A DNA stretch of 64,000 bases from positions 69,500 to 133,499 of the forward strand of contig CAJUNB010000040.1 of assembly GCA_910587635.1 (NCBI GenBank). The letters are read 5' to 3'. Source of the DNA: an uncultured Lachnospiraceae bacterium. GTDB taxonomy: Bacteria; Bacillota; Clostridia; Lachnospirales; Lachnospiraceae. How positions within the stretch are numbered: the first letter of the stretch is position 1; the number at the start of each line of letters is the position of its first letter. Positions 9,675 to 17,354 of this stretch are shown piece after piece. The notes under the pieces were generated by a model, which saw only the letters and a list, made by a program, of their open reading frames with translations, searched no databases and was not told the DNA's origin. The translations under genes and the position numbers were made by a program.

Positions 9675-10319
9675 ATGAACATTTATTTTTTTGGGGATTC
9701 AATAAGCTTTGGGCAGTATATATCTGTGGATCATACATGGGTTACAAAGATTGCCATGTCCTTACATAAGGAGTTTGTCGGTGAAAATATTACGGCGATT
9801 AATGCATCTGTAAATGGAAACACTACCCGGATGGCGTTGGAACGTATGCCGTATGATATTCAAAGTAATCAGGTGGACATTTTGGTTATAGGGTTTGGAA
9901 TGAATGACTGTAATTACTGGAAAACAGATAATGGCGTCCCGCGTGTTTCTCCTATGGCATTTGAAGCAAATATAAAAGAGATTATCTGCAGGGCATTTCA
10001 ATTTCATATTAAAAAAGTAATTTTAAGGACAAATCATCCAAGTCCGAGACAAGATATCATGACCAATACGAATATAACGTATTCACAAAGCAATGAGTAT
10101 TACAATTCTATCATACGTAAGATCGCTGAGGAAGATAACAGTATTGTTTTTGCGGATATGGAAAGGGTATGTATAGATTATTGTAAAAACCAGAATTGCA
10201 GTATCAATGAAATCGTTATGCCGGATAATATACATCTGTCATCAACCGGGCATGAGGTTTATTACAATACAATGTATCCTATTATAAAGAAGTGTGTGAA
10301 AGAAATCAGCAAGGAATGA
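9675..10319 (+). CDS. SGNH/GDSL-family hydrolase, cytoplasmic
   Basis: 214 residues. FFGDSISFG (about residues 5-13) is block I with the nucleophile Ser; a Gly-Asn pair (SVNGNTT) is block II; GFGMNDCNYW is block III; DNIHLSSTGH is block V with the catalytic Asp and His. These give the full SGNH set. There is no signal peptide or transmembrane segment, so it probably removes or transfers an acyl group on a cytoplasmic sugar intermediate. It follows the methyltransferase after a 52-bp gap and is 7 bp from the next gene. The substrate is unknown. Confidence 0.8.
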   Translation: MNIYFFGDSISFGQYISVDHTWVTKIAMSLHKEFVGENITAINASVNGNTTRMALERMPYDIQSNQVDILVIGFGMNDCNYWKTDNGVPRVSPMAFEANIKEIICRAFQFHIKKVILRTNHPSPRQDIMTNTNITYSQSNEYYNSIIRKIAEEDNSIVFADMERVCIDYCKNQNCSINEIVMPDNIHLSSTGHEVYYNTMYPIIKKCVKEISKE

Positions 10320-10326
10320 AATTGAC

Positions 10327-11103
10327 ATGAAGATTTTGTTTTTAGGACAGAAACCGATAGGTGAGAAATGTTTTGAAATACTGATGGAGTATCAGGATGA
10401 AAATATGTCAGTTGCTGGAGCGGTTTCGAATCAAAGCTGTGAAAAAGTCTGGTGGAAGTCAAATACTGTTTACAATGTTTGCGTGGAGAATGACTTGCTC
10501 TTTATAGACAATTCAAAACCTAACGAAGAATTAATAATAGAAAATATCAAAAGTAACAATATAGATTTTCTTGTTTCGGTGGGGCATTCCTGGATATTGA
10601 GTGACTCTATCCTGAAGATGGTATCTTACCAGGCGGTCAATCTTCATCTGGCTAAACTGCCAGATTACAAAGGAAATTATACGTATAATCATGCGATATT
10701 AAACGGAGAAAAAGTTTATGGAGTAACATTGCATTGGATGACGGATAAAGTAGATCAGGGCGACTATTTTTTGACAGATGAATTTCCTGTTGCAATAGAA
10801 GATACGGCATATTCACTCTATCAAAAATCATTGGAAGCAGGAGTAAAATTATTTCGTTCATTTGCGCAAAAAATTAAAGAGGGGGGGGAGATGCCCAGAA
10901 TACCTATGACCGGCAGAGGAAAATTTTATAGCAGGAAATCTTTGGACGGCTTACGAAAAATTAATGATTTGAATAATACGGAAGAAGTTTTACGAAAAAG
11001 CAGGGCGTTTTATTTCCCTCCTTTTGAAAATGCTTATTTTTTAATAGATAATAGAAAATTTTATATCATACCATCATTTGATGAAAAGGAGAAGTCTGAA
11101 TGA
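10327..11103 (+). CDS. Formyltransferase-family protein, probable sugar N-formyltransferase
   Basis: 258 residues. The catalytic domain is intact: VNLHLAKLPDYKGNYT holds the conserved Asn and His, and HWMTDKVDQGDYF holds the Asp of the formyltransferase Asn-His-Asp triad; FLVSVGHSWIL precedes them as expected. It lacks the C-terminal OB-fold domain of Fmt, which favours a small-molecule (dTDP/UDP-amino-sugar) substrate over Met-tRNA. It would use N10-formyltetrahydrofolate in the cytoplasm. The gene overlaps the next by 4 bp (ATGA). An 8-G homopolymer at 10881-10888, inside codons for Glu-Gly-Gly-Glu, could mediate frameshift switching. Confidence 0.8.
   Translation: MKILFLGQKPIGEKCFEILMEYQDENMSVAGAVSNQSCEKVWWKSNTVYNVCVENDLLFIDNSKPNEELIIENIKSNNIDFLVSVGHSWILSDSILKMVSYQAVNLHLAKLPDYKGNYTYNHAILNGEKVYGVTLHWMTDKVDQGDYFLTDEFPVAIEDTAYSLYQKSLEAGVKLFRSFAQKIKEGGEMPRIPMTGRGKFYSRKSLDGLRKINDLNNTEEVLRKSRAFYFPPFENAYFLIDNRKFYIIPSFDEKEKSE
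10881..10888 (+). repeat. G8 homopolymer within formyltransferase gene
   Basis: Eight consecutive G inside an AT-rich coding sequence. A one-base slip would truncate the protein before its last ~70 residues. Confidence 0.9.
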
Positions 11104-12326
11104 GGATTTTAGTTCTTTGGAGAAAAGCAAGTGATAGATTAAGGAATACGATAATTGACCATGCATTTTGTTTTCAACGATACGATAAAGAGAATGAGTA
11201 TTTCTATTTTAATATTTTTAACGGCAGACGTGCAGAAGATTATGAATGGATTGAACAGGGATTATTTGATGCGGTAATTTTTCATTATTCGGCGTTATCG
11301 CTTAGAACTTCGGAGAAACACTGGGGGAATTTTCATGAACTAATGAGCAGAGTATGGCGGGATGACCCCTGTGTTAAAGTTTTTTTGCCTCAGGATGATT
11401 ATAGTTGTACTGCGAGGATCTGGGAACTTGCAAATGAAATAAAGGCAGATAAAATTTATTCTGTTATAAGAGAAGAAGATTATTCTATTATATATCCGAA
11501 AGACAAAATAGGAAATATAGATATAGAAACCGTTTTAACAGGGTATATAGAGGAGTCTTACCTCAATACAATGAGTGATAAACCTCATATTGACAGAAAA
11601 TATGATGTTGTTTACAGGGCGCGAAAATTGCCATATGAGTATGGGAAATTAGGCCAGTTAAAATCGGAAATTGCAGATGTTTTTAAAGAAAAGCTTTCTG
11701 CTCAGAGGATGAGGATTGATATTGCCAATACAAATGATGACGGAAAAGCCATATTGGGCGATGCCTGGATTGATTTTTTGGCATCATCCCGAATGACAAT
11801 TGGCTGTCTTGGGGGAAGTGGGTTTATGGACGCGGATGGTATGCTTAAAAAAAGTATAGAGCGGTATATTTTGCTGCATCCAAACGCATCTTTTGAGGAG
11901 ACCAAAACGCAGCTTTTCCCGGAGAAGGAAGATAATCTGCATGGAATGCTATCTCCCCGGATTTTTGAATGCGCTATAAACCATACCTGTCAGATACTTG
12001 TCGGCGATAATTATCATGGTATTATTGAGGCTGATAAAGATTACATTATGGTAAAGCAGGATTTCAGCAATATTGATGAGGTTATCGATAGAATGAAGGA
12101 TATTGCTTACTGCGAAAATATTGCTGAGAATTGTTATAATAAGCTGGTTAAATCTGAACAGTATACATATAGAAAATTTGCCCAAAAAGTGTCAGATGAT
12201 ATAAAAGATAGAATACGGATACCTCATAATGAAAAATATGACAGTACATATATTGAAGTGAAGTGTAGAAGCAATAACTGTAAAGCTGACAGTGAGATAC
12301 AGGAATTATTATTGAGAGGCAAATAA
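11100..12326 (+). CDS. Putative glycosyltransferase, tandem paralogue 1
   Basis: 408 residues. The second half (WIDFLASSRMTIGCLGGSG, SPRIFECAINHTCQI, GIIEADKDYIMVKQDFSNID) resembles the donor-binding domain of CgeB-like/Glyco_trans_1_2 glycosyltransferases, where an SPR-x-FE motif near the C-terminus binds the sugar nucleotide. The first half (MRILVLWRK, NTIIDHAFCF, FDAVIFHYSA) would be the acceptor domain. It is clearly paralogous along its length to the next gene (about 60% identity by eye over the first 70 residues). It begins inside the formyltransferase gene, so translation is coupled. The acceptor is unknown. Confidence 0.65.
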   Translation: MRILVLWRKASDRLRNTIIDHAFCFQRYDKENEYFYFNIFNGRRAEDYEWIEQGLFDAVIFHYSALSLRTSEKHWGNFHELMSRVWRDDPCVKVFLPQDDYSCTARIWELANEIKADKIYSVIREEDYSIIYPKDKIGNIDIETVLTGYIEESYLNTMSDKPHIDRKYDVVYRARKLPYEYGKLGQLKSEIADVFKEKLSAQRMRIDIANTNDDGKAILGDAWIDFLASSRMTIGCLGGSGFMDADGMLKKSIERYILLHPNASFEETKTQLFPEKEDNLHGMLSPRIFECAINHTCQILVGDNYHGIIEADKDYIMVKQDFSNIDEVIDRMKDIAYCENIAENCYNKLVKSEQYTYRKFAQKVSDDIKDRIRIPHNEKYDSTYIEVKCRSNNCKADSEIQELLLRGK

Positions 12327-12328
12327 AA

Positions 12329-13546
12329 ATGAGAATTCTGGTTTTTTGGAGAAGAGGTTCGATACAGCAGAGAAACACTATAATTGATCATGCTTATAGC
12401 TTTGTAAGATATGACAAAGAGAATGAATACTTTTATTTTGATACTTACAATGGCAGATACGCGGCAGACTATGCGTGGATTAAAGATGGAATGTTTGATG
12501 CTGTTATTTTTGATTATTCGGTTTTTGAAGTACGATATAATAATGCGCGTATTACTGAATTTACGGAGTTAATGAGTAATTTATGGAATGAAGTGTCTTG
12601 CGTAAAGATTGCGATAATGCAGGACGATTATTCATTAACGGAGAAAATATGGGAGTTCATTAACCGTGTCGGAATTGATAAGGTTTATACTCCAATCAGA
12701 GAGGAAGATCATCCCATTATTTATCCAAAAGAAAAAATTGGTAACATTGATATTGAAACAGTTTTGACCGGATATGTTGAAGAGTCAATTATTGATAAAA
12801 TTGAATTATTGCCACATTCCAAACGAGAGTACGATGTGGTCTACCGGGCTTCGAAACTGCCTTATAGTCATGGGAAACATGGGCAGCTTAAATATGAAAT
12901 TGCAAAGTTGTTTCAAGAGAAACTTTGGAAGACGACGTTAAAAGTGGATATTGAAAATACCCTTGTACGCGATAAAGCAATACTTGGCGGGGAATGGTTT
13001 GCGTTTTTGGCTTCATCAAGATTGGCAATAGGGTGCCTTGGGGGCCGCGGGTTTATGGACAAAGATGGTATTATAGCAGACAGAGTGAGAGAATACGTGC
13101 GCTTATATCCAGATGCTTCTTTTGAAGAAACGAAGGCAAATATTTTTCCTGATATCGATGATTATCTGCACGGCGCTGTCTCCCCTCGTATTTTTGAGTG
13201 TGCCGTTACAAAAACCTGTCAGATACTTGTGGGCAATGATTATCAGGGCATTATGGAGCCGGATAAAGATTATATTATGTTAAAGGAAGATTTCAGTAAT
13301 ATAGATGATGTCGTGGAAAAGATTTATGATGTTGATTATTGCGAAAATATCGCGGAAAACTGTTATTTAAAGACTGTCAAATCAGGGGCGTATTCTTATA
13401 AGGGGTTTGTGAAAATGATAATTGATGATATAAGGATGCGGGTGAAATCTCCTTGTAAATTGGAGTATGACAGTGAATATATTTTGCGAATGTGTAAGAT
13501 AAATAACGATAATGTCTATCAGGAAATGCTGCAGAATAGTAAGTAA
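12329..13546 (+). CDS. Putative glycosyltransferase, tandem paralogue 2
   Basis: 405 residues. It has the same architecture as its upstream neighbour: MRILVFWRR, NTIIDHAYSF, then FLASSRLAIGCLGGRG, SPRIFECAVTKTCQI and GIMEPDKDYIMLKEDFSNID. The two genes are separated by 2 bp, which points to an in-cluster tandem duplication followed by divergence, most likely to transfer similar sugars to different acceptors. Glycosyltransferase assignment rests on the C-terminal SPR-x-FE region; no characterised relative is recognised. A 73-bp gap follows before the next gene. Confidence 0.65.
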   Translation: MRILVFWRRGSIQQRNTIIDHAYSFVRYDKENEYFYFDTYNGRYAADYAWIKDGMFDAVIFDYSVFEVRYNNARITEFTELMSNLWNEVSCVKIAIMQDDYSLTEKIWEFINRVGIDKVYTPIREEDHPIIYPKEKIGNIDIETVLTGYVEESIIDKIELLPHSKREYDVVYRASKLPYSHGKHGQLKYEIAKLFQEKLWKTTLKVDIENTLVRDKAILGGEWFAFLASSRLAIGCLGGRGFMDKDGIIADRVREYVRLYPDASFEETKANIFPDIDDYLHGAVSPRIFECAVTKTCQILVGNDYQGIMEPDKDYIMLKEDFSNIDDVVEKIYDVDYCENIAENCYLKTVKSGAYSYKGFVKMIIDDIRMRVKSPCKLEYDSEYILRMCKINNDNVYQEMLQNSK

Positions 13547-13619
13547 GACGTACAAGTCAATGCAATAAATTGCAGCAGAATTGATTGATAAAAGGCAATA
13601 TTTTGGAGAGTTGATTGAT

Positions 13620-14705
13620 ATGAAAATTGTGACAGTAGTCGGCGCGCGGCCTCAATTTATTAAAGCAGCAGCAGTATCAAGAAAACTGCGTAAAGAAGTA
13701 CAGGAAATTTTAGTACACACGGGGCAGCATTATGATAACAATATGTCAAATGTTTTTTTTGAAGAGTTGGACATACCGAAACCTGATTATTACTTGGGGG
13801 CAGGTTCTGGGACCCATGCGAATCAAACTGCTGAAATTCTTGTCAAGACAGAAGAGATTTTGACGAAAGAAAAGCCGGATTATGTACTGGTATATGGAGA
13901 TACCAATTCTACATTTGCGGCAGCCTTTGCCGCGTCTAAGCTGTTACTGCCTGTTATCCATATAGAAGCAGGGCTTCGTTCTTTTAATATGGAAATGCCG
14001 GAAGAGCAGAATCGTGTATTGACAGACCATATTTCTACAATATTATTCTGTCCTACAGATGCAGCTGTAGGAAATTTAAAAAGGGAAGGAATCGAGAAAA
14101 ATGTATTCCAGGTAGGGGACGTTATGTGTGACGCCGTGCTTCATTATAAGAAGAAGCTGGTAGATATGCCGGACAGTCATTTTCATAGTAAATTAGTCAA
14201 TTTATATGATTTCGACAGAAAACTGGATAAATGGTATTTGGCTACGGTACATAGGGCGGAGAATACAAAAGATATAAGTGCTTTAAGGGAAGTTTTAAAT
14301 GCATTGGAGGAGCTGGAATCACCGGTAATCTTTCCTGTGCATCCTAGGATCAGGGGATTTATTGATGAGTTGTATAAGCAGTATGACTATCAGAATATAT
14401 GTTTTGTAGAACCTTTGGGCTATTTGGAAATGTTATATTTTACTGACAGAGCAATTAAAATTGTCACGGATTCGGGAGGATTGCAGAAAGAAGCATATAT
14501 ACTTGGGAAAAATACAATAACGCTTCGTGAGCAGACTGAGTGGGTGGAAACATTGCAAGGTAATCATAATATTTTGTGCAGAATCGAAAAAGATGCAATA
14601 TTGCGTGCCATTGCAAGATCTGATATTGCTGATTACTTTGATACACAAGTATTTGGCAATGGGGATTCGGTAGATAAGATAATTGAAATTTTAAGGGGAA
14701 GATAA
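13620..14705 (+). CDS. wecB: UDP-N-acetylglucosamine 2-epimerase (non-hydrolysing)
   Basis: 361 residues, normal for WecB/MnaA. ATG 13620 is preceded by TTGGAGAG; an ORF start at 13581 adds 13 residues with no family match. VGARPQFIKAAAV, HTGQHYDNNMS, YGDTNST, HIEAGLRS and TDSGGLQKEA are the family blocks, with the catalytic acidic residues in HIEAG and the Asp/Glu of DSGGLQKE. It interconverts UDP-GlcNAc and UDP-ManNAc (or a derivative) in the cytoplasm and supplies the cluster with a ManNAc-type precursor. The stop overlaps the next start (ATAATG). Confidence 0.92.
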   Translation: MKIVTVVGARPQFIKAAAVSRKLRKEVQEILVHTGQHYDNNMSNVFFEELDIPKPDYYLGAGSGTHANQTAEILVKTEEILTKEKPDYVLVYGDTNSTFAAAFAASKLLLPVIHIEAGLRSFNMEMPEEQNRVLTDHISTILFCPTDAAVGNLKREGIEKNVFQVGDVMCDAVLHYKKKLVDMPDSHFHSKLVNLYDFDRKLDKWYLATVHRAENTKDISALREVLNALEELESPVIFPVHPRIRGFIDELYKQYDYQNICFVEPLGYLEMLYFTDRAIKIVTDSGGLQKEAYILGKNTITLREQTEWVETLQGNHNILCRIEKDAILRAIARSDIADYFDTQVFGNGDSVDKIIEILRGR

Positions 14706-15724
14706 TGGGTGGTATAAACTCGAATATGGAAAATTTTTTGAAAATGCGCAATAAAACTATCCTCTGTTTTGGAGCCGGCAGTTATTTTCGAGTCATGTAC
14801 CATGATTTTAAGGATAGAGATCCTGATTTTAAAGTAGCGGGAATTATAGACAATAATGTGGATAAGCTTGGAAAAACAATTAAGATTCTTTCAGACAGCA
14901 TACCGGTATTTTCTGTTGACTTTGTCTGTCAACATTTCAAGCCACAAACTGTTGTTATATTTATTACGACAGCGTTTCATCAGGAAGTCATGGAGCAGCT
15001 TAAGCGAATAACATTTTTTCAGGATGTGGAGATTTATTCTTATTATGAAATAAAGAAAAATAATACGGAGGATTATACAGCTTTGGAAGTAAGTTTATCT
15101 GAGCCTGTGATTCCTAAAAAAATTCACTATTGCTGGTTCGGCGGTAAGCCTATGCCGGTCCATCTGCAAAGACAGGTTGAAAGCTGGCGTAATTTTTGCC
15201 CGGATTATGAATTTATCTGTTGGAATGAAACAAATTATGATGTATATAAGAATACATATACGGCAGATGCGTATCAGAATAAGCGGTGGGCTCATTTACC
15301 TGATTATGTTCGTTTGGATGTGGTTTATACCCATGGCGGCATATACATGGATACGGATGTAGAACTGCTGCAGTCATTAGATATTTTAAGACATAATGAG
15401 GCGTTCTGGGGGACGGAAGTTTCGGGCGGCATCAATGAAGGCTCTGGATTTGGGGCGGTGAAAGGGCATTTCCTTGTCAGGGAATTAATGAAGGTGTATG
15501 AGAGGCTGCAGGTCAGGGATCCACTTTGGCTTACTACCAGCCTGGGAAAGGAAATCGGGGTTTTTCATAAATATGGTTATATTAATAACGGTAAATTTCA
15601 GGTGCTGAACGGCGCTGCAATATATCCATATCAGGTATTGGCTCCGGTGATTAAGGAAACAGGTGAATGTATGCGAACGCCGGCCACTGTGGGGATTCAT
15701 CATTTTGAAGGTTCGTGGTGGTAA
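14705..15724 (+). CDS. GT32-like glycosyltransferase with N-terminal nucleotide-binding-like domain
   Basis: 339 residues. Residues 15-115 (ILCFGAGSYFRV, GIIDNNVDKLGKTI, VVIFITTAF) form a small Rossmann-like domain of the type also found at the front of the methyltransferase at 8327. Residues 135-230 are a sugar-binding DXD glycosyltransferase: PKKIHYCWFGG, SWRNFCPDYEFICWNE, DYVRLDVVYTHGGIYMDTDVELL, with the DxD in MDTDV. This is the capsular/OCH1-like GT32 family, which uses a metal-bound sugar nucleotide. It is the last intact gene of the AT-rich cluster. An alternative ATG at 14729 is possible. Confidence 0.83.
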   Translation: MGGINSNMENFLKMRNKTILCFGAGSYFRVMYHDFKDRDPDFKVAGIIDNNVDKLGKTIKILSDSIPVFSVDFVCQHFKPQTVVIFITTAFHQEVMEQLKRITFFQDVEIYSYYEIKKNNTEDYTALEVSLSEPVIPKKIHYCWFGGKPMPVHLQRQVESWRNFCPDYEFICWNETNYDVYKNTYTADAYQNKRWAHLPDYVRLDVVYTHGGIYMDTDVELLQSLDILRHNEAFWGTEVSGGINEGSGFGAVKGHFLVRELMKVYERLQVRDPLWLTTSLGKEIGVFHKYGYINNGKFQVLNGAAIYPYQVLAPVIKETGECMRTPATVGIHHFEGSWW

Positions 15725-15731
15725 AAATTAG

Positions 15732-15851
15732 GCCAACAATGGAAATGATTATCGCCTCTATATGGTAACTGATGCTGGGAATGATATGGTGTATTTCAGT
15801 TCCAAAGATTTTGCAGGTAGACGTGAAACCAATCCACAGTATCTCCAATAG
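15732..15851 (+). pseudogene. Remnant of the C-terminus of a DNRLRE-like (secreted/surface) protein
   Basis: In the 192-bp gap, the frame beginning right after a TAG at 15729 reads 39 codons to TAG 15849. It encodes a protein-like tail: NNGNDYRLYMVTDAGND, then MVYFSSKDFAGRRETNPQ. The YFSS/RxxxNPQ pattern resembles the end of DNRLRE-type surface domains, where it is normally followed by LVV-Y. There is no plausible start with a ribosome site, so it is best read as a fragment left by deletion or recombination. The family assignment is tentative. It lies exactly where base composition changes. Confidence 0.5.
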
Positions 15852-15916
15852 TGTAGAATACAGTCCTTGGAGAGGGACTATAAACACTACTACTATATAA
15901 TACGAGGATGAAAGTA

Positions 15917-16579
15917 ATGCAATTTGAACTTATGGCGTCCATGATGTGCGCTGATTTTGGCAATCTGGAAAAAGAGGTAAAAGATTTGGAGGCGGGAGGG
16001 ATCGATTCCTTTCACATTGATATTATGGATGGGCGGTATGTGCCCAATTTTGCCATGTCTTTAAATGATATGAAGTATATAGCGAAGGCGGCGTCCGTGC
16101 CTGTGGATGTCCATCTGATGATTGAGCATCCCAATAATAGGATCTGTACTTTTCTGAGAAATCTCAGGCCGGGCGATACTGTATATATCCACCCGGAGGC
16201 AGAGTATCATCCCTCCACTACATTACAGTTTATCATCAATGCGGGAATGATACCAGGAATCGCCATCAATCCGGGGACAAGCGTGGAAACGGTGGTGGAG
16301 ATGCTCCGTATTGTTAAAAAGGTGCTTGTTATGTCGGTCAATCCGGGAAATGCGGGACAGATGTATCTGCCCTATGTGGGGAAAAAGATCACAAAACTAC
16401 TCTCTTTGAAGGAGGATATGGGCTTTGAGATCTACTGGGACGGTGCCTGCAGTGCGGACAAAATCCTGGAGTTTGCCCCCAAGGGGGTCAAAGGATTCGT
16501 ACTTGGCACTACGCTACTGTTTGGGAAGGACAAGTCCTATGGAGAGACGCTGCAAAATATTCGAGAACTGCGGTTTTAA
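15917..16579 (+). CDS. Ribulose-phosphate 3-epimerase family protein (divergent)
   Basis: 220 residues, normal for Rpe. I chose ATG 15917, which has ACGAGG at a 9-base spacing; an ATG at 15908 would be too close to that site. ASMMCADFGNL, FHIDIMDGRYVPNF and VDVHLMIEHP follow the TIM-barrel Rpe order with the metal-binding His/Asp residues. Some usually invariant stretches differ: MSVNPGNAGQ replaces TVNPGFGGQ, and WDGACSADKI replaces VDGGI. The gene is the first of a three-gene module with a cytidylyltransferase and a zinc dehydrogenase. It therefore probably supplies a pentulose-phosphate for an activated pentitol rather than serving the pentose phosphate pathway. Confidence 0.8.
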   Translation: MQFELMASMMCADFGNLEKEVKDLEAGGIDSFHIDIMDGRYVPNFAMSLNDMKYIAKAASVPVDVHLMIEHPNNRICTFLRNLRPGDTVYIHPEAEYHPSTTLQFIINAGMIPGIAINPGTSVETVVEMLRIVKKVLVMSVNPGNAGQMYLPYVGKKITKLLSLKEDMGFEIYWDGACSADKILEFAPKGVKGFVLGTTLLFGKDKSYGETLQNIRELRF

Positions 16580-16612
16580 AAATATGTATTTGGCAAACGG
16601 AGAAAAATTCTT

Positions 16613-17308
16613 ATGAACATTGCGCTGATCTTATCCGGCGGCACAGGCACCCGTCTGGGTGGTGACATTCCGAAGCAGTATATAGAAGCAGGCGGGCATC
16701 TGATCATTTCCTACTGTATCGCCTGTCTGTCCATGCACGAAGGGATAGACAGGATACAGATCGTTGCGGAGCCTGTATGGCAGGAGCGGATTCTGGCCTG
16801 CCTGGATGAGGAAAGAGCCAGGGAACGGTTCAAAGGGAAGTTCAGCGGATTTTCTCTGCCGGGGCAGACGCGGCAGCTTTCTATTTTAAGCGGACTGGAA
16901 GACATCATAGAGTATGCGGATGAGGAGGACTGTGTCCTCATCCATGATGCGGCGCGGCCTCTGTTGACAGAGACGCTGATTTCCGACTGTCTGGATGCCA
17001 TTGATGGTCACGACGGTGTACTTCCCACATTGCCTATGAAGGATACGGTATATTTAAGCAAAGACGGAGAGAGGATATCCGCTCTTCTTGACAGGAAAGA
17101 GATTTTTGCCGGACAGGCACCGGAATTATTCAGAATTGGCCCTTATCTGGATGCGAATCGCAAACTGCTGCCGAATCGGATACTGGAAATCAACGGTTCT
17201 ACGGAACCCGCTGTTCTGTCGGGAATGGATATTGTGATGATTCCCGGTGATGAGAACAATTTTAAAATTACCACAAGGGCGGATTTAGAACGGTTTCGGG
17301 GAAAGTGA
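16613..17308 (+). CDS. IspD/TarI-family cytidylyltransferase
   Basis: 231 residues. MNIALILSGGTGTRLGGDIPKQY is a run that includes the nucleotide-binding GGxGxR and the PKQ motif of the IspD/TarI family. HDAARPLL and PTLPMKDTVYL are the later CTP and metal-contact blocks. IspD makes CDP-methylerythritol and TarI makes CDP-ribitol. Because the next gene is a TarJ-like dehydrogenase and the previous a pentulose-phosphate epimerase, a pentitol-phosphate cytidylyltransferase is the better reading. It is cytoplasmic. A 33-bp gap separates it from the epimerase, with a GGAGAAA ribosome site. The exact pentitol is not determinable. Confidence 0.82.
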   Translation: MNIALILSGGTGTRLGGDIPKQYIEAGGHLIISYCIACLSMHEGIDRIQIVAEPVWQERILACLDEERARERFKGKFSGFSLPGQTRQLSILSGLEDIIEYADEEDCVLIHDAARPLLTETLISDCLDAIDGHDGVLPTLPMKDTVYLSKDGERISALLDRKEIFAGQAPELFRIGPYLDANRKLLPNRILEINGSTEPAVLSGMDIVMIPGDENNFKITTRADLERFRGK

Positions 17309-17354
17309 TGAGGATCCCTTTTTTTCTGAAGGTAATATAAGGAGATGACAGCAG

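Noticed and set aside
15896..15901. TATAAT before the Rpe-like gene as a -10 box
   Set aside because: It ends one base before the ribosome site, too close to leave a transcript leader, and no -35 is at 17 bp.
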